Part shown: piece by piece, positions 26,495 through 35,488 of the stretch
Layout of the letters: every line of letters starts with the position of its first letter
Position numbering within the stretch: the stretch's first letter is position 1
Origin: G965267185 sp965267185
GTDB taxonomy: Bacteria; Pseudomonadota; Alphaproteobacteria; UBA6615
Assembly (NCBI GenBank): GCA_965267185.1
Contig: OZ253937.1
Coordinates: forward strand, 2,294,001 to 2,358,000
DNA length: 64,000 bases
Direction of reading: 5' to 3'
The notes under the pieces: model-generated
Database searches by the model: none
Told to the model about the DNA's origin: nothing
The model's input: the letters and a program-made list of their open reading frames with translations, nothing else
Translations under genes and position numbers: made by a program

Positions 26495-27769
26495 ATGCGG
26501 GTACTGGTTGTTGGCGGTGGCGGGCGCGAACACGCGCTGTGTTGGGCTATTTCGGCATCACCGTTGTGCGAGGCGCTTTATTGTGCCCCCGGAAATGCCG
26601 GTATCGCCCAGGAAGCCGAGTGCGTCCCGATCGCCGCCGATGATATCGAAGCTCTGCTGCGCTTCGCCACCGAAAACGCTATCGATTTCGTTGTCGTCGG
26701 CCCGGAGGCAGCGTTGGTGATGGGGCTGGTCGACCGGCTCGCCGAGGCCGGGATCAAAGCCTTCGGACCGAGTGCCGCAGCCGCCATGCTCGAGGGTTCG
26801 AAGGGCTTCATGAAGGACCTTTGCGCCAAATACGGTATCCCGACCGCCGCGTATGGCCGGTTCACCGACGCGGAGAAGGCCAAAGCCCATATCGAGCACA
26901 CCGGCGCCCCCATCGTCGTCAAAGCCGACGGGCTCGCCGCTGGCAAGGGCGTCACCGTGGCGCAAACGGTCGAAGAGGCGCTGGCGGCGGTTGACGCCGC
27001 GATGACCGACAGCGCATTCGGCGCGGCCGGACAGGAACTTGTCATCGAAGAGTGCATGGTCGGCGAGGAGCTCAGCTTTTTTGCCTTGGTCGACGGCAAA
27101 ACGGCCCTGCCCCTGGTCGGCGCCCAGGATCACAAAGCGGTCGGCGACGGCGACACTGGTCCCAATACCGGCGGCATGGGCGCTTACTCGCCAGCACCCA
27201 CGCTGACCGAAGCGCTGCAGGCGGAGATCATGGAGCGCATCGTTACGCCGACGGTCGAGGGCATGGCGGCGGAGGGAACGCCGTTCAAAGGCGTGCTCTA
27301 CGCCGGCCTGATGCTGACCGACGAAGGCCCCAAGCTGCTCGAATACAATGTCCGGTTCGGCGACCCCGAATGCCAGGTGCTGATGATGCGGCTACGCTCG
27401 GACATTCTGCCGGCGCTCGTTGCGTCGTGCGATGGCGTGCTCGACACCTTCGATTTGCGCTGGGCTGACGACGCTGCGCTGACCGTCGTTATGGCCACCC
27501 AGGGCTACCCCGGGAGTTACCCGAAAGGCAGCGAGATCAGGGGCCTCGACGCGATAAGGCTCGACGACGCCATCATCTTCCATGCCGGCACCAAGGCAGA
27601 CGGCGAACGATTGCTGGCGAATGGCGGACGGGTGCTGAATATCACCGCGACGGGTTCCACCATCAGCGAGGCTCAGGCCAAGGTCTACGACGCAATTGAA
27701 AAGATCGACTGGCCCGAAGGGTTTTATCGCCACGACATCGGTTGGCGCGCCGTCGCCCTGGGGGTGTAA
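26495..27769 (+). CDS. purD: Phosphoribosylamine-glycine ligase
   Basis: ATP-grasp enzyme of purine synthesis joining phosphoribosylamine and glycine. It has 424 residues with the N-terminal VVGGGGREHAL motif (4-14), an ATP-grasp core with VVKADGLAAGKGV, and the family signature LLEYNVRFGDPECQ. AAGGA lies seven bases before the ATG. It stands alone between the divergent xseA gene and the convergent acetyltransferase gene. Confidence 0.97.
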   Translation: MRVLVVGGGGREHALCWAISASPLCEALYCAPGNAGIAQEAECVPIAADDIEALLRFATENAIDFVVVGPEAALVMGLVDRLAEAGIKAFGPSAAAAMLEGSKGFMKDLCAKYGIPTAAYGRFTDAEKAKAHIEHTGAPIVVKADGLAAGKGVTVAQTVEEALAAVDAAMTDSAFGAAGQELVIEECMVGEELSFFALVDGKTALPLVGAQDHKAVGDGDTGPNTGGMGAYSPAPTLTEALQAEIMERIVTPTVEGMAAEGTPFKGVLYAGLMLTDEGPKLLEYNVRFGDPECQVLMMRLRSDILPALVASCDGVLDTFDLRWADDAALTVVMATQGYPGSYPKGSEIRGLDAIRLDDAIIFHAGTKADGERLLANGGRVLNITATGSTISEAQAKVYDAIEKIDWPEGFYRHDIGWRAVALGV

Positions 27770-27775
27770 AGCCGG

Positions 27776-27806
27776 CCCTCATCTGTCTGCAGGCTTAGGA
27801 TGAGGG
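27776..27806. terminator. Hairpin between convergent purD and GNAT genes
   Basis: CCCTCATC (27776-27783) and GATGAGGG (27799-27806) can pair around a 15-base loop, seven bases after the purD stop. The location between convergent genes suits a bidirectional terminator, but no T-run is evident. Confidence 0.35.
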
Positions 27807-27850
27807 TTCCGCGTCTAGTAAAACCGCGAAATCACAACGCAAAAGCGCAC

Positions 27851-28390
27851 TCACTTTAGGTCCATGCCGAAGAAGCACATGAAGGGCCGCAATTCCGGCA
27901 TCATCCGATGGGTCGTGCTTTCGGCGCAAACCTCAATTTCCTCAAATCCAAGTTTTGCATAGAGACCCTGCATTTCGACATTCACCTTGAGTGTATCAAC
28001 CAGCAACCTCGATAATCCCATCTCACGGGCGGCCTGGATACGAAGCTCGACCAGGTGGCGTCCCAAACCGCTACCGCGCGCCTCCGGCTTGACGTAAAGC
28101 CGTTTCAATTCCCCTTTGTCGGCATCGATGGTTTTGAGCGAACCGCAGCCAATCCAATCGCCATTGGCATCACGCGCAACGTACAGGCGTCCTTGCGGCG
28201 GCAAAAACAGGTCTACCTCGTCCCAAAATTCTTTTAGCGCTGCCTCTGCGCGGCCCGAGACGCTGCCGCCCATGTTCTGTAGCCGCGAGATCATCAGTTC
28301 GTAATATTCTCCAAGCAAGGCGTTCATTGGCTCGCGGTCGGGCGCGCGCTGACAAAGTGAAACCTCGTACGATTTACTGCTCATATTCAT
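27851..28390 (-). CDS. GNAT family N-acetyltransferase
   Basis: A 179-residue acetyl-CoA-dependent acetyltransferase. The acetyl-CoA loop is RGSGLGRHL in LYVKPEARGSGLG, followed by the ARMGLSRL-like helix and the LYAKLGFEEIE strand, all typical of GNAT. It lies 26 bp downstream of the agmatinase-like gene on the same strand, so it is probably the last gene of the polyamine operon. That context makes a polyamine or related amine a possible substrate, but protein or small-molecule acetylation cannot be excluded. The ATG at 28390 or the ATG two codons later may be the start. Confidence 0.85.
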   Translation of the reverse strand: MNMSSKSYEVSLCQRAPDREPMNALLGEYYELMISRLQNMGGSVSGRAEAALKEFWDEVDLFLPPQGRLYVARDANGDWIGCGSLKTIDADKGELKRLYVKPEARGSGLGRHLVELRIQAAREMGLSRLLVDTLKVNVEMQGLYAKLGFEEIEVCAESTTHRMMPELRPFMCFFGMDLK

Positions 28391-28416
28391 CTCTAAATAT
28401 TCAATATCGGTTTTCT

Positions 28417-29325
28417 TTAAATAGGGTGCGGGGCTTTTGCGCCAAACCGATAAGCCAAGATTTTATAGGCGAGCTTCGCCGCCAGGAAATTACACGCGTG
28501 GAATCCGTCGATCGGCGCGAGCTCGACGATGTCCGCGCCAACGATCTTGCCCGCAGCCTCGCTGGCGGCCTTAATGATCGGCATTGCGTCGTCCCAGAAC
28601 AAACCACCGGGCTCCGGCGTCCCCGTTGCCGGCATCAGGCTGGAATCGAACCCGTCTAGATCGAAGGTCAGATAAACTGGCCGCCCGGCCAGCCGGGAAA
28701 TGATTTGGCCAACGTCCCAAGAAGCCCGATCCTTGGCCCAATAAATGTCGATGCGATCCCGGTTGGCTTCGAGGAAGGAAACCTCTCCAGCCGATATATT
28801 GCGAATGCCGACCGACACCAGGCTTACCCCCGGATTATCCAGACACCGCCGCATCGCGGCCGCATGGGAATAGAACTCGCCGTCATAGCCGTCGCGCAAA
28901 TCCGCATGGGCGTCGAACTGCAGGACGACCAGATCGTCGTGGCGCGCAACGAACGGACGAATCGCGCCTGCCGTTAGCGAATGTTCACCGCCAAAGATAA
29001 GCGGAAAACGATTGTTAGCGAGGATTTCCTCAACAACTCCCGCTAACTGGCCAAGCGCAGGCTCGATACCCGGTTGCAAAGAGAACGGTGCTAGAGTTGC
29101 CAAATTTAAATCGCGGAACGGCTCGCACCACAATTCTTCGTCGAACAGCTCGACCTGGTGGGACGCCTCGATGATCGCCTGCGGCCCCTTAGCTGTACCG
29201 CCGCCATAAGTGACCGATGCCTCCAAGCCGAACGGCACGATGGTAACGCCAGGCTTTCCTGTCGCACCATTGGCTTCGCGGTCGTTCAGGCCAAGAAACC
29301 CTTTCGCTGGCTGTAGGGTCTCCAT
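28417..29325 (-). CDS. speB: Agmatinase-like ureohydrolase (arginase family)
   Basis: Binuclear manganese hydrolase of the arginase/agmatinase family, 302 residues. All metal-ligand motifs are visible: GGEHS with H115, DAHADLRD with D138, H140 and D142, and FDLDGFD with D222 and D224. The DLRDGYDG-SHAAAMRR pattern favours agmatinase over arginase. It lies 8 bp after the deoxyhypusine-synthase-like gene. No arginine decarboxylase is in this operon, so the true substrate could be another guanidino compound. Reaction if agmatinase: agmatine to putrescine plus urea. Confidence 0.87.
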   Translation of the reverse strand: METLQPAKGFLGLNDREANGATGKPGVTIVPFGLEASVTYGGGTAKGPQAIIEASHQVELFDEELWCEPFRDLNLATLAPFSLQPGIEPALGQLAGVVEEILANNRFPLIFGGEHSLTAGAIRPFVARHDDLVVLQFDAHADLRDGYDGEFYSHAAAMRRCLDNPGVSLVSVGIRNISAGEVSFLEANRDRIDIYWAKDRASWDVGQIISRLAGRPVYLTFDLDGFDSSLMPATGTPEPGGLFWDDAMPIIKAASEAAGKIVGADIVELAPIDGFHACNFLAAKLAYKILAYRFGAKAPHPI

Positions 29326-29333
29326 AAGCCGCG

Positions 29334-30389
29334 CTATCGGTAAATCGAGGTAAAACGCCGCCGGCGCCGGTTTTTCCAGTGGCCGCGGTGATAGGCGTCA
29401 CTCGCGAGCAACGGGATGACGCTGCCCGCCTCCGCGAACACCATCTGCTCCATCGCCGTATCGACCTTACCCCAGGACGACGCCTCCTTAAGGGTCGAGC
29501 TGCTGCAAGCGCCGTCGCGAACGTCGGCTACCGTGATCTGGACCGCATATTTGTGCATCTCCACCGGCTTACCGAGCATCTCGGCGCAGACCACCGTGTC
29601 TTGGGCGAAGTTCTTGGGTACACCTCCACCCACCATGAGCAGGCCGGTGGTGCCGGCCTCGACCTTGAGGTCGGTAAGTTCGCGGAAATCGCGGATCGAG
29701 TCGATGGTCAAATGACGTTCGGGGTTGCGGTCCTGGTACATCACCAAGCCAAACCCGGCGCTTGAATCGGTAAAGGCGGGGCAGAACACCGGCACGTCGT
29801 TCTCATAGGCGGTCTGCACCAATGAGCCCTCCTTGCGGGCCTTGCCCGACGCCAGATAAGCGCCCATCGCGCGGATGAATTCGCGTGACGTGTGCGGGCG
29901 AGGCTCCAGCCCGTTGGCGATCTCGGCAATCGCGTTGTCGCACGACTGGAGATCTGCCTCGTCGATGTAGGTATCGTAGATCCGGTCGATCGCGAGATCC
30001 CGCAGATAGGTGTCGTCGATCCCGCTGTCGCCGTGAAAGTGGCGAAAGCCCAAAGCCTCGAAAAAATCCATATCGACGATACTGGCGCCCGTCGCGACCA
30101 CCGCGTCGACCATGTTGTGTTTTATGAGATCGGCATAGACCTGCATGCAGCCGCCCGCTGACGTCGATCCGGCCAACGTCAAGATGATCGAACAGGACTC
30201 GTCTGCGAGCATGGCGTTGTAGATATCGGCCGCCCGCGCCAGATCGCGCGACGTGAACGACATTTTTGCCATGGCATCGACGATCTCGCGGGCGTCGAAT
30301 GCCGTCATATCGATATGCTCGACAGGTGTGCTCAAAAGCGCGGCTTTTTCGCTCTCGTTTCGATAGTCGGAATGGGGATTTATGGTCAT
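29334..30389 (-). CDS. Deoxyhypusine synthase-like protein, probable homospermidine synthase
   Basis: NAD-dependent aminobutyl transferase family, 351 residues. The catalytic lysine that forms the imine intermediate in the human enzyme (Lys329, in SWGK) is conserved as K308 in EASSWGKVD. The N-terminal LAGSTSAGG and VATGASIVDMDF segments match the NAD site. Bacteria lack the eIF5A substrate, and some bacterial homologues are reported to make homospermidine from putrescine and spermidine. The ornithine-decarboxylase-like gene upstream overlaps it by ATGA, supporting a polyamine role. Confidence 0.85.
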   Translation of the reverse strand: MTINPHSDYRNESEKAALLSTPVEHIDMTAFDAREIVDAMAKMSFTSRDLARAADIYNAMLADESCSIILTLAGSTSAGGCMQVYADLIKHNMVDAVVATGASIVDMDFFEALGFRHFHGDSGIDDTYLRDLAIDRIYDTYIDEADLQSCDNAIAEIANGLEPRPHTSREFIRAMGAYLASGKARKEGSLVQTAYENDVPVFCPAFTDSSAGFGLVMYQDRNPERHLTIDSIRDFRELTDLKVEAGTTGLLMVGGGVPKNFAQDTVVCAEMLGKPVEMHKYAVQITVADVRDGACSSSTLKEASSWGKVDTAMEQMVFAEAGSVIPLLASDAYHRGHWKNRRRRRFTSIYR

Positions 30390-31588
30390 TGGTCGGTTCC
30401 CAATTTACCGTAGCGGCGAGTACCGCTGACGGCGCGTAGTGGCGGATATGAGGACAGCAACGGCTGATCGCTCAGGATCGCCGTTTCGTCGGAATAAAAG
30501 CCATTGAACTGGGTGCGCATGGTGGCCCCATAGGCACCGGTCTGGCCGACTTCGATGTAGTCGCCCTCGCGCATATCGTCGGGCAACATGAAGGGCCCCC
30601 TCATGAAATCCATACCGTCGCAGGTCGGGCCATAGAAAGAATAGGGAGTAAGGTCGCGCGAGGTGGCCCCGTCCGGGCGAACCGCGCGAACAGGATAGAC
30701 GAAGCCCGGCGCGCCGGCATCGAATAGGCTGCCATAGGTACCATCATTGATGAATAGGTGCTCGCCGCGGCGATGATCGACCCGCACGATTGTTGATGCC
30801 GCCTCCGCGACCAGCGCTCTACCCGGCTCGGCCCAAACCTCGCATAAATCACCGATCGGCACGCGCCGGAGAGCCGCCGATATCTCGGTCATATAGGCAT
30901 CGAGCGGCGGTGGTGACATACCGGCATAGGCGGACGGAAACCCCCCGCCGACGTCAACGATATCGAGCATAACGCCGGACGACCGGATAATATCGCCGAC
31001 CCTTCCGAGGGCGGTACCGAACGACGACGGGTCCATGCATTGAGACCCAACATGGAAACAAACCCCAACATGGGCGGCGACCGAACGAGCCTCCATTAGC
31101 AGGTCAACGGCTTCCGATGAAGCGATGCCAAACTTGCCCGAAAGGTCGAGCTCTGCATGATCGTTCGGCACAGCGAGGCGCACGAGCAACGTTAGATCGC
31201 TCGCGTGCTCCGTCGCCGCGATGATTTTTTCCAGCTCGTCCGGTGAATCGAGAGCGAAGTCGCGCACGCCAAATTCGAAATAGGCATCGCGAATCGCTTC
31301 ACGGCCCTTCACCGGATGCATGTAAGATAGGCGGGCATCAGGAAAACGTTTGGCAACCAGCTCGATCTCCGCCAGCGACGCAACGTCGAAGCGAACGATG
31401 CCGGCGTTGTACACCGCGTCGAGAATCTCGAAGCTCGGGTTCGATTTAACCGCATAGAGAATTTCGCCGGGGAAATGACCCCTGAAATAACGCGCCGCTT
31501 GGATAGCGGCATGAGGCCTCAGACAGGTGACGGGGCTTGTCGGCGCCCAAGCACGAACGAGCGAATTAGCGGACGTAAACAGATCCAT
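30386..31588 (-). CDS. Type III PLP-dependent ornithine/lysine decarboxylase
   Basis: Alanine-racemase-fold decarboxylase, 400 residues, of the eukaryotic-like ornithine/lysine decarboxylase group. The PLP lysine is K48 in YAVKSNP; other hallmarks are the HVGSQ loop, VDVGGGFP, EPGRALV and the second-subunit cysteine C323 in CDGMD. It would make putrescine from ornithine (or cadaverine from lysine). It is the first gene of the four-gene polyamine operon and overlaps the next gene by four bases. Substrate preference between ornithine and lysine is not decided by the sequence. Confidence 0.9.
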   Translation of the reverse strand: MDLFTSANSLVRAWAPTSPVTCLRPHAAIQAARYFRGHFPGEILYAVKSNPSFEILDAVYNAGIVRFDVASLAEIELVAKRFPDARLSYMHPVKGREAIRDAYFEFGVRDFALDSPDELEKIIAATEHASDLTLLVRLAVPNDHAELDLSGKFGIASSEAVDLLMEARSVAAHVGVCFHVGSQCMDPSSFGTALGRVGDIIRSSGVMLDIVDVGGGFPSAYAGMSPPPLDAYMTEISAALRRVPIGDLCEVWAEPGRALVAEAASTIVRVDHRRGEHLFINDGTYGSLFDAGAPGFVYPVRAVRPDGATSRDLTPYSFYGPTCDGMDFMRGPFMLPDDMREGDYIEVGQTGAYGATMRTQFNGFYSDETAILSDQPLLSSYPPLRAVSGTRRYGKLGTDQ

Positions 31589-31725
31589 CTCATGGAGCCC
31601 CCTACGAATCGTTAAACCAAGTTCGCCCGCAACAGTCGGAACGAAACGGCGCGAATTAATCTCAAAATGCGCTGCTGTAAAGCCAAATTTCAGGACGGCC
31701 CGTAAGCGTTGCGGCGGACGTGCCG

Positions 31726-32955
31726 CTAGTAAGCCATTCGATGGAGGCCCGCAGCCAGCACCTTGATTCCGGCAACAATATCCTCGACCGAGGAAAACTC
31801 CTGCGTGGTGTGGCTACGACCCTCTCGGCTGCGAACGAAGACCATTGCGACCTTAGCAATTCTCGCAATCTGCTGCGTGTCGTGGGCCGCACCGCTGGCC
31901 ATGGTCATCGTGGGCACGCCCACCTCCACGGCACCCTGTTGCAGAGTCTCCACCAGCTCAGAATCGCTCAGACAGGCCTTATGCTCCGAGGTTATGCGCC
32001 AACTAACCTTGAGGTTGCGGCGCTCGGCAACTTCGCGAATAAGCGCGTCGTGACTCGCACATAGTTCGGCACATGCCGTCGGCTCGGGATGGCGCGCGTC
32101 AACAGTGAATTGCACACTGCCGGGAATTATCGTCGCGAAGTTGGGTTCGGTAACGACACGCCCAATAGTGGTAACCGTGGGACGGCCCTGCTGCTCAGCC
32201 ATGTCGATCAAACGCGAAGCGATTTCGGCGAATCCCGCCATGGGATCGCGGCGCAGGTCCATCGGGAATGCACCGGCATGGTTCCGTTCACCCGTCAACT
32301 CGACGACAGTGCCGCGGATGCCGGTAATTCCCGTAACTACAGCGACCGGTAAGCCAGCATCTTCCAGAATCGGACCTTGTTCGATGTGGAGCTCGATAAA
32401 GGTGTCGATATCGTCGCGCTTAGCCTCTCCGCACCGGGTGGGGTCGAGACCAACATCGCGCATCGCCGCCGCGATCGTATCGCCGTTACTGTCAACGATA
32501 GTCTCCGGATCGTCTGGCCTTATGCCACCGACGAGGGCACGCGATCCCCAGAAATTGGCAGGAAAGCGGCTCGATTCTTCCTCGCATAGCGCGACCGCCT
32601 CGAGCGTCCGCCGCGGCATCCCAAATTGCTCGCGCAATGCGCGAAGTGCAATCAAACCACCGACGACGCCCAACGCACCGTCATAGCGCCCACCCGGCGT
32701 CGTTGTGTCCATGTGAGAGCCCGTGACAATGCTCCCGCCGCTTTTGCCACCCACCAACCGGCCCCAGACATTACCCACGGAATCGCGGCGAACATCGAGT
32801 CCTGCGTCCTCGCACCAACCGGCGTATTGCTCACACGCCGCCACCCATTCGGGTGAATAAACCGTACGCCAAACGCCTGTTTCGCCATAAGCGCCGTGCG
32901 CCGCGAGCTCAAAGATGTATTTCTCGACGAGTTGTGGGTCGATGTGGATTTCCAT
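31726..32955 (-). CDS. M20-family amidohydrolase (N-carbamoyl-amino acid hydrolase/allantoate amidohydrolase type)
   Basis: Dimeric zinc amidohydrolase of the HyuC/AllC group, 409 residues. Metal-site residues are H81 in SHMDT, D92 in YDGALG, and E126/E127 in CEEESSRF; the lid domain contains IELHIEQGPILED, a marker of this group. Substrates in the family are N-carbamoyl amino acids, allantoate or ureidoglycolate. No hydantoinase or purine-catabolism gene is nearby, so a specific substrate cannot be chosen. It sits 32 bp downstream of the FMN oxidase gene on the same strand and may be co-transcribed with it. Confidence 0.87.
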   Translation of the reverse strand: MEIHIDPQLVEKYIFELAAHGAYGETGVWRTVYSPEWVAACEQYAGWCEDAGLDVRRDSVGNVWGRLVGGKSGGSIVTGSHMDTTTPGGRYDGALGVVGGLIALRALREQFGMPRRTLEAVALCEEESSRFPANFWGSRALVGGIRPDDPETIVDSNGDTIAAAMRDVGLDPTRCGEAKRDDIDTFIELHIEQGPILEDAGLPVAVVTGITGIRGTVVELTGERNHAGAFPMDLRRDPMAGFAEIASRLIDMAEQQGRPTVTTIGRVVTEPNFATIIPGSVQFTVDARHPEPTACAELCASHDALIREVAERRNLKVSWRITSEHKACLSDSELVETLQQGAVEVGVPTMTMASGAAHDTQQIARIAKVAMVFVRSREGRSHTTQEFSSVEDIVAGIKVLAAGLHRMAY

Positions 32956-32987
32956 CCCGGTGCTTCCTCGCCGTTGTAGCGTTTCCG

Positions 32988-34160
32988 CTAGACTGAAAGC
33001 TGCGACGGTAAGACGACATGGTCGCGCGTCAATGATTGGAGGTCGGTCAAACCCATCACGCCCATAGTCCGGCGGATTTCGGCGTCGAAGATTTCGAGCG
33101 CGCGGGCCGCACCCGCTTCGCCCGCAGCACCGAGCCCATAGAGCGTCGGGCGGCCGATAATCACCGCGTCGGCGCCCAGCGCCAACCCCTTGAGAACATC
33201 GCTGCCGCGCCGGAAGCCGCTATCGACAATCACCGTCAACCGGTCTCCCGCCGCCGCGGCAATTGCCGGCAACGCATCGATGGGTGCCACCGCCGCGTCG
33301 TTGGCGATGCCGCCATGGTTGGAGACGATCACTCCGTTAGCGCCACAGTCAGCAGCCATCACAGCATCATCGGGGTGGAGAATGCCTTTGACGATCAAGG
33401 TGCGTGGCCACATATCGCGGATCCGTCGCAGAAAACCCCAAGTCAACGTATCGTTCTTGGCGAGAAATTCCCGCACCTGCGCGGGGCGAAGCTTGTCGGG
33501 AATTTCGATATTCACGTAGCGCGGCATGTGGCCCTCGGCGAGCACATAACGGCCCAAGGTACCGAACAGCCAACGCGGATGGATCAGCGTGTCGATCAGA
33601 TTCTGCGGTGTGATCCGCACCGGAAACGTCACGCCGTTGCGGATATCGAATTCGCGGTTGTAGGGCACCGTCGAGTCCACCGTCACGACCAGCGCCTCGA
33701 ACCCCGCATCGCGGGCCCGCACGACCGCCTTGAGCGAGGCCTCCATATCGCGCCAGACATAGAGCTGCGACCATTGGGTGCCGCCACCATCGGCGAGGAT
33801 CTTCTCCATTGCCGTGTTCGACGTGTTCGCCAGGGTAAACGGAATGCCCGCTTGTGCCGCGGCACGGGCGAGCGCGGTCTCGCCACGATACCAGGCATAT
33901 CCCGCCGGGCCCGTTGGCCCGATCACCAACGGAAGCGCATGCTGCTTGCCGAAGAGCGTGGTCGCCGGATCGCGCGTCGACGTATCGTTGAGCACACGCG
34001 GGAGCAGCTTGATGCGCTCCAGTGCCGCCCGGTTGTGACGCAGGGCGATATCGTCTTCGCTGCCCCGGTCGATGAACTCGAAAAGGGCCTTGGTCAGGCG
34101 CCGCCGCGCCATTTGGCGCAGATCTTCGATATTGAGCGCTTTGCGCGATAGATCGGCCAC
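32988..34160 (-). CDS. FMN-dependent alpha-hydroxy-acid oxidase family protein with an altered active site
   Basis: TIM-barrel flavoenzyme related to lactate, glycolate and mandelate dehydrogenases, 390 residues. The GTG at 34160 is chosen because GGAGG lies about six bases upstream; the frame is open to 34202. The FMN lysine (K258, in IVKGIL) and the catalytic histidine (H282, in SNHGG) are present, and NREFDIRN retains one substrate-side arginine. The arginine that follows in the usual SNHGGRQLD and binds the substrate carboxylate is I285 here (SNHGGIAND). The substrate may therefore not be a simple 2-hydroxy acid. Confidence 0.87.
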   Translation of the reverse strand: MADLSRKALNIEDLRQMARRRLTKALFEFIDRGSEDDIALRHNRAALERIKLLPRVLNDTSTRDPATTLFGKQHALPLVIGPTGPAGYAWYRGETALARAAAQAGIPFTLANTSNTAMEKILADGGGTQWSQLYVWRDMEASLKAVVRARDAGFEALVVTVDSTVPYNREFDIRNGVTFPVRITPQNLIDTLIHPRWLFGTLGRYVLAEGHMPRYVNIEIPDKLRPAQVREFLAKNDTLTWGFLRRIRDMWPRTLIVKGILHPDDAVMAADCGANGVIVSNHGGIANDAAVAPIDALPAIAAAAGDRLTVIVDSGFRRGSDVLKGLALGADAVIIGRPTLYGLGAAGEAGAARALEIFDAEIRRTMGVMGLTDLQSLTRDHVVLPSQLSV

Positions 34161-34235
34161 CTGCGCCCTCCCCCAAATGTATCGTGTAGCTCGACCAGCC
34201 AAGCACGACGCTACGTTTCGAACAAGTCGCCCGGC

Positions 34236-34688
34236 CTAGCGGCGTTGAGCGAAAAACTCCTGCAACAACGCACCGCAGCGGCCTTCCTCCAATCCGCCGA
34301 CGACCTCCGGCGCATGGTGACAGGTCGGCTGCGTATAAATCCGCGGGCCATGTTCAACGCCGCCGCCTTTGGGGTCGTATGCACCGAAATAGAGCCGACG
34401 GATGCGGGCGAAGGAGATCGCCGTTGCGCACATGGCGCAAGGTTCTAACGTGACGTAGAGATCGCAGTTGGGAAGACGAGGTGCGCCCACCTTTGCCGCC
34501 GCTGCGCGCAACACCAACAATTCCGCATGACCGCTGGGATCACAGTCCGCCTCGACCCGGTTACCGGCGCTAGCTAAGACTTTCCCGCTATCCGCTTCGA
34601 CCACTACCGCACCGACCGGCACCTCGCCCCGGCTAGCCGCCGCCTCGGCCTCGGTAATCGCCATCTCCATATATCGATCGTCGCTCAT
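34236..34688 (-). CDS. tadA: tRNA-specific adenosine deaminase TadA-like nucleoside deaminase
   Basis: Zinc cytidine-deaminase-fold enzyme of 150 residues. The ligands are H54 with the proton-shuttle E56 (HAE) and C84 and C87 (PCAMC). Length, the GEVPVGAVVV start and the DLYVTLEPC strand match TadA, which converts A34 of tRNA-Arg(ACG) to inosine. A role as another nucleobase deaminase is possible but less likely. It stands between the divergent C26 amidotransferase gene and the FMN oxidase gene, with 65 bp to the former. Confidence 0.9.
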   Translation of the reverse strand: MSDDRYMEMAITEAEAAASRGEVPVGAVVVEADSGKVLASAGNRVEADCDPSGHAELLVLRAAAAKVGAPRLPNCDLYVTLEPCAMCATAISFARIRRLYFGAYDPKGGGVEHGPRIYTQPTCHHAPEVVGGLEEGRCGALLQEFFAQRR

Positions 34689-34753
34689 GGCCCGACCGTG
34701 CCGCGCGCGGGTTCAAATTGCAACGATGCGGGCGCCGGGCGTAAAGTCCGGCC

Positions 34754-35488
34754 ATGGCAAACTCTAAAACCCGGCCCCTGATCGGCATCACCCTCGATTC
34801 CGAGGACCCCGGCGGATATTCCAACCTGCCCTGGTACGCCTTGCGCGAAAACTACAGCCAATCGATCACCCAGGCGGGCGGCCTGCCGGTGGCGCTTCCC
34901 CATGAGCCGGAACAGGCGGAGGCCTATCTCGACCAAATCGACGGTGTGGTCGTCACCGGGGGTGCGTTCGACGTCGATCCCGCAATCTTCGGCGCCGAGC
35001 AGCGTCACCCCACGGTCACGACCAAGGACCGCCGAACTGAGTTCGAGTTGGCGATTACCCGCGGCGCGATTGTGCGCGATATGCCGGTGCTCGGGATCTG
35101 CGGCGGTCAGCAACTGCTGCATGTCGCGCTGGGCGGCAGCTTAATCCAGCATATTCCCGATGAGATCGAAGGGGCGCTGGCCCATGAGCAGCCCAACCCA
35201 CGCGACGAGCCAGGCCATTCGGTGAAGGTCACCAAAGGCAGCCTGCTGCACAAGATCGTCAAGGCCGATGAGCTTCAGGTCAACAGCGCGCACCATCAGG
35301 CGGCAAAAGGCGCGCCCCAGGGCGTTATCGTCAATGCCATTGCGCCCGATGGCGTGATCGAGGGCATCGAAGCGCCCGGGCAGCGTTTCTGCCTCGGCGT
35401 TCAGTGGCACCCGGAATATGGCGTCTCCGCCGGCGATGGCGCGATCTTCGAGGCGTTTGTCGAGGCCTCGGCGAAGACCACGACATGA
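34754..35488 (+). CDS. Class I glutamine amidotransferase-like hydrolase (peptidase C26, PuuD-like)
   Basis: A 244-residue protein with the C26 catalytic triad: nucleophile C116 in GICGGQQ and H219 and E221 in QWHPEY. The N-terminal PLIGIT start and VVTGGAFDVDP segment match the gamma-glutamyl-GABA hydrolase PuuD group, which frees GABA from its gamma-glutamyl form in putrescine breakdown. The polyamine genes lie 3 kb away, but there is no other puu gene here, so the exact substrate is open. Its stop overlaps the start of the following SDR gene (ATGA). Confidence 0.85.
   Translation: MANSKTRPLIGITLDSEDPGGYSNLPWYALRENYSQSITQAGGLPVALPHEPEQAEAYLDQIDGVVVTGGAFDVDPAIFGAEQRHPTVTTKDRRTEFELAITRGAIVRDMPVLGICGGQQLLHVALGGSLIQHIPDEIEGALAHEQPNPRDEPGHSVKVTKGSLLHKIVKADELQVNSAHHQAAKGAPQGVIVNAIAPDGVIEGIEAPGQRFCLGVQWHPEYGVSAGDGAIFEAFVEASAKTTT

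Noticed and set aside
29334..30389. A true deoxyhypusine/eIF5A system
   Set aside because: Bacteria have no eIF5A; the neighbouring decarboxylase and ureohydrolase point to polyamine synthesis instead.
33036..34151. Open frame of 371 codons antisense to the FMN oxidase gene
   Set aside because: It mirrors the codon pattern of the real gene, has no recognisable domain and no ribosome site.
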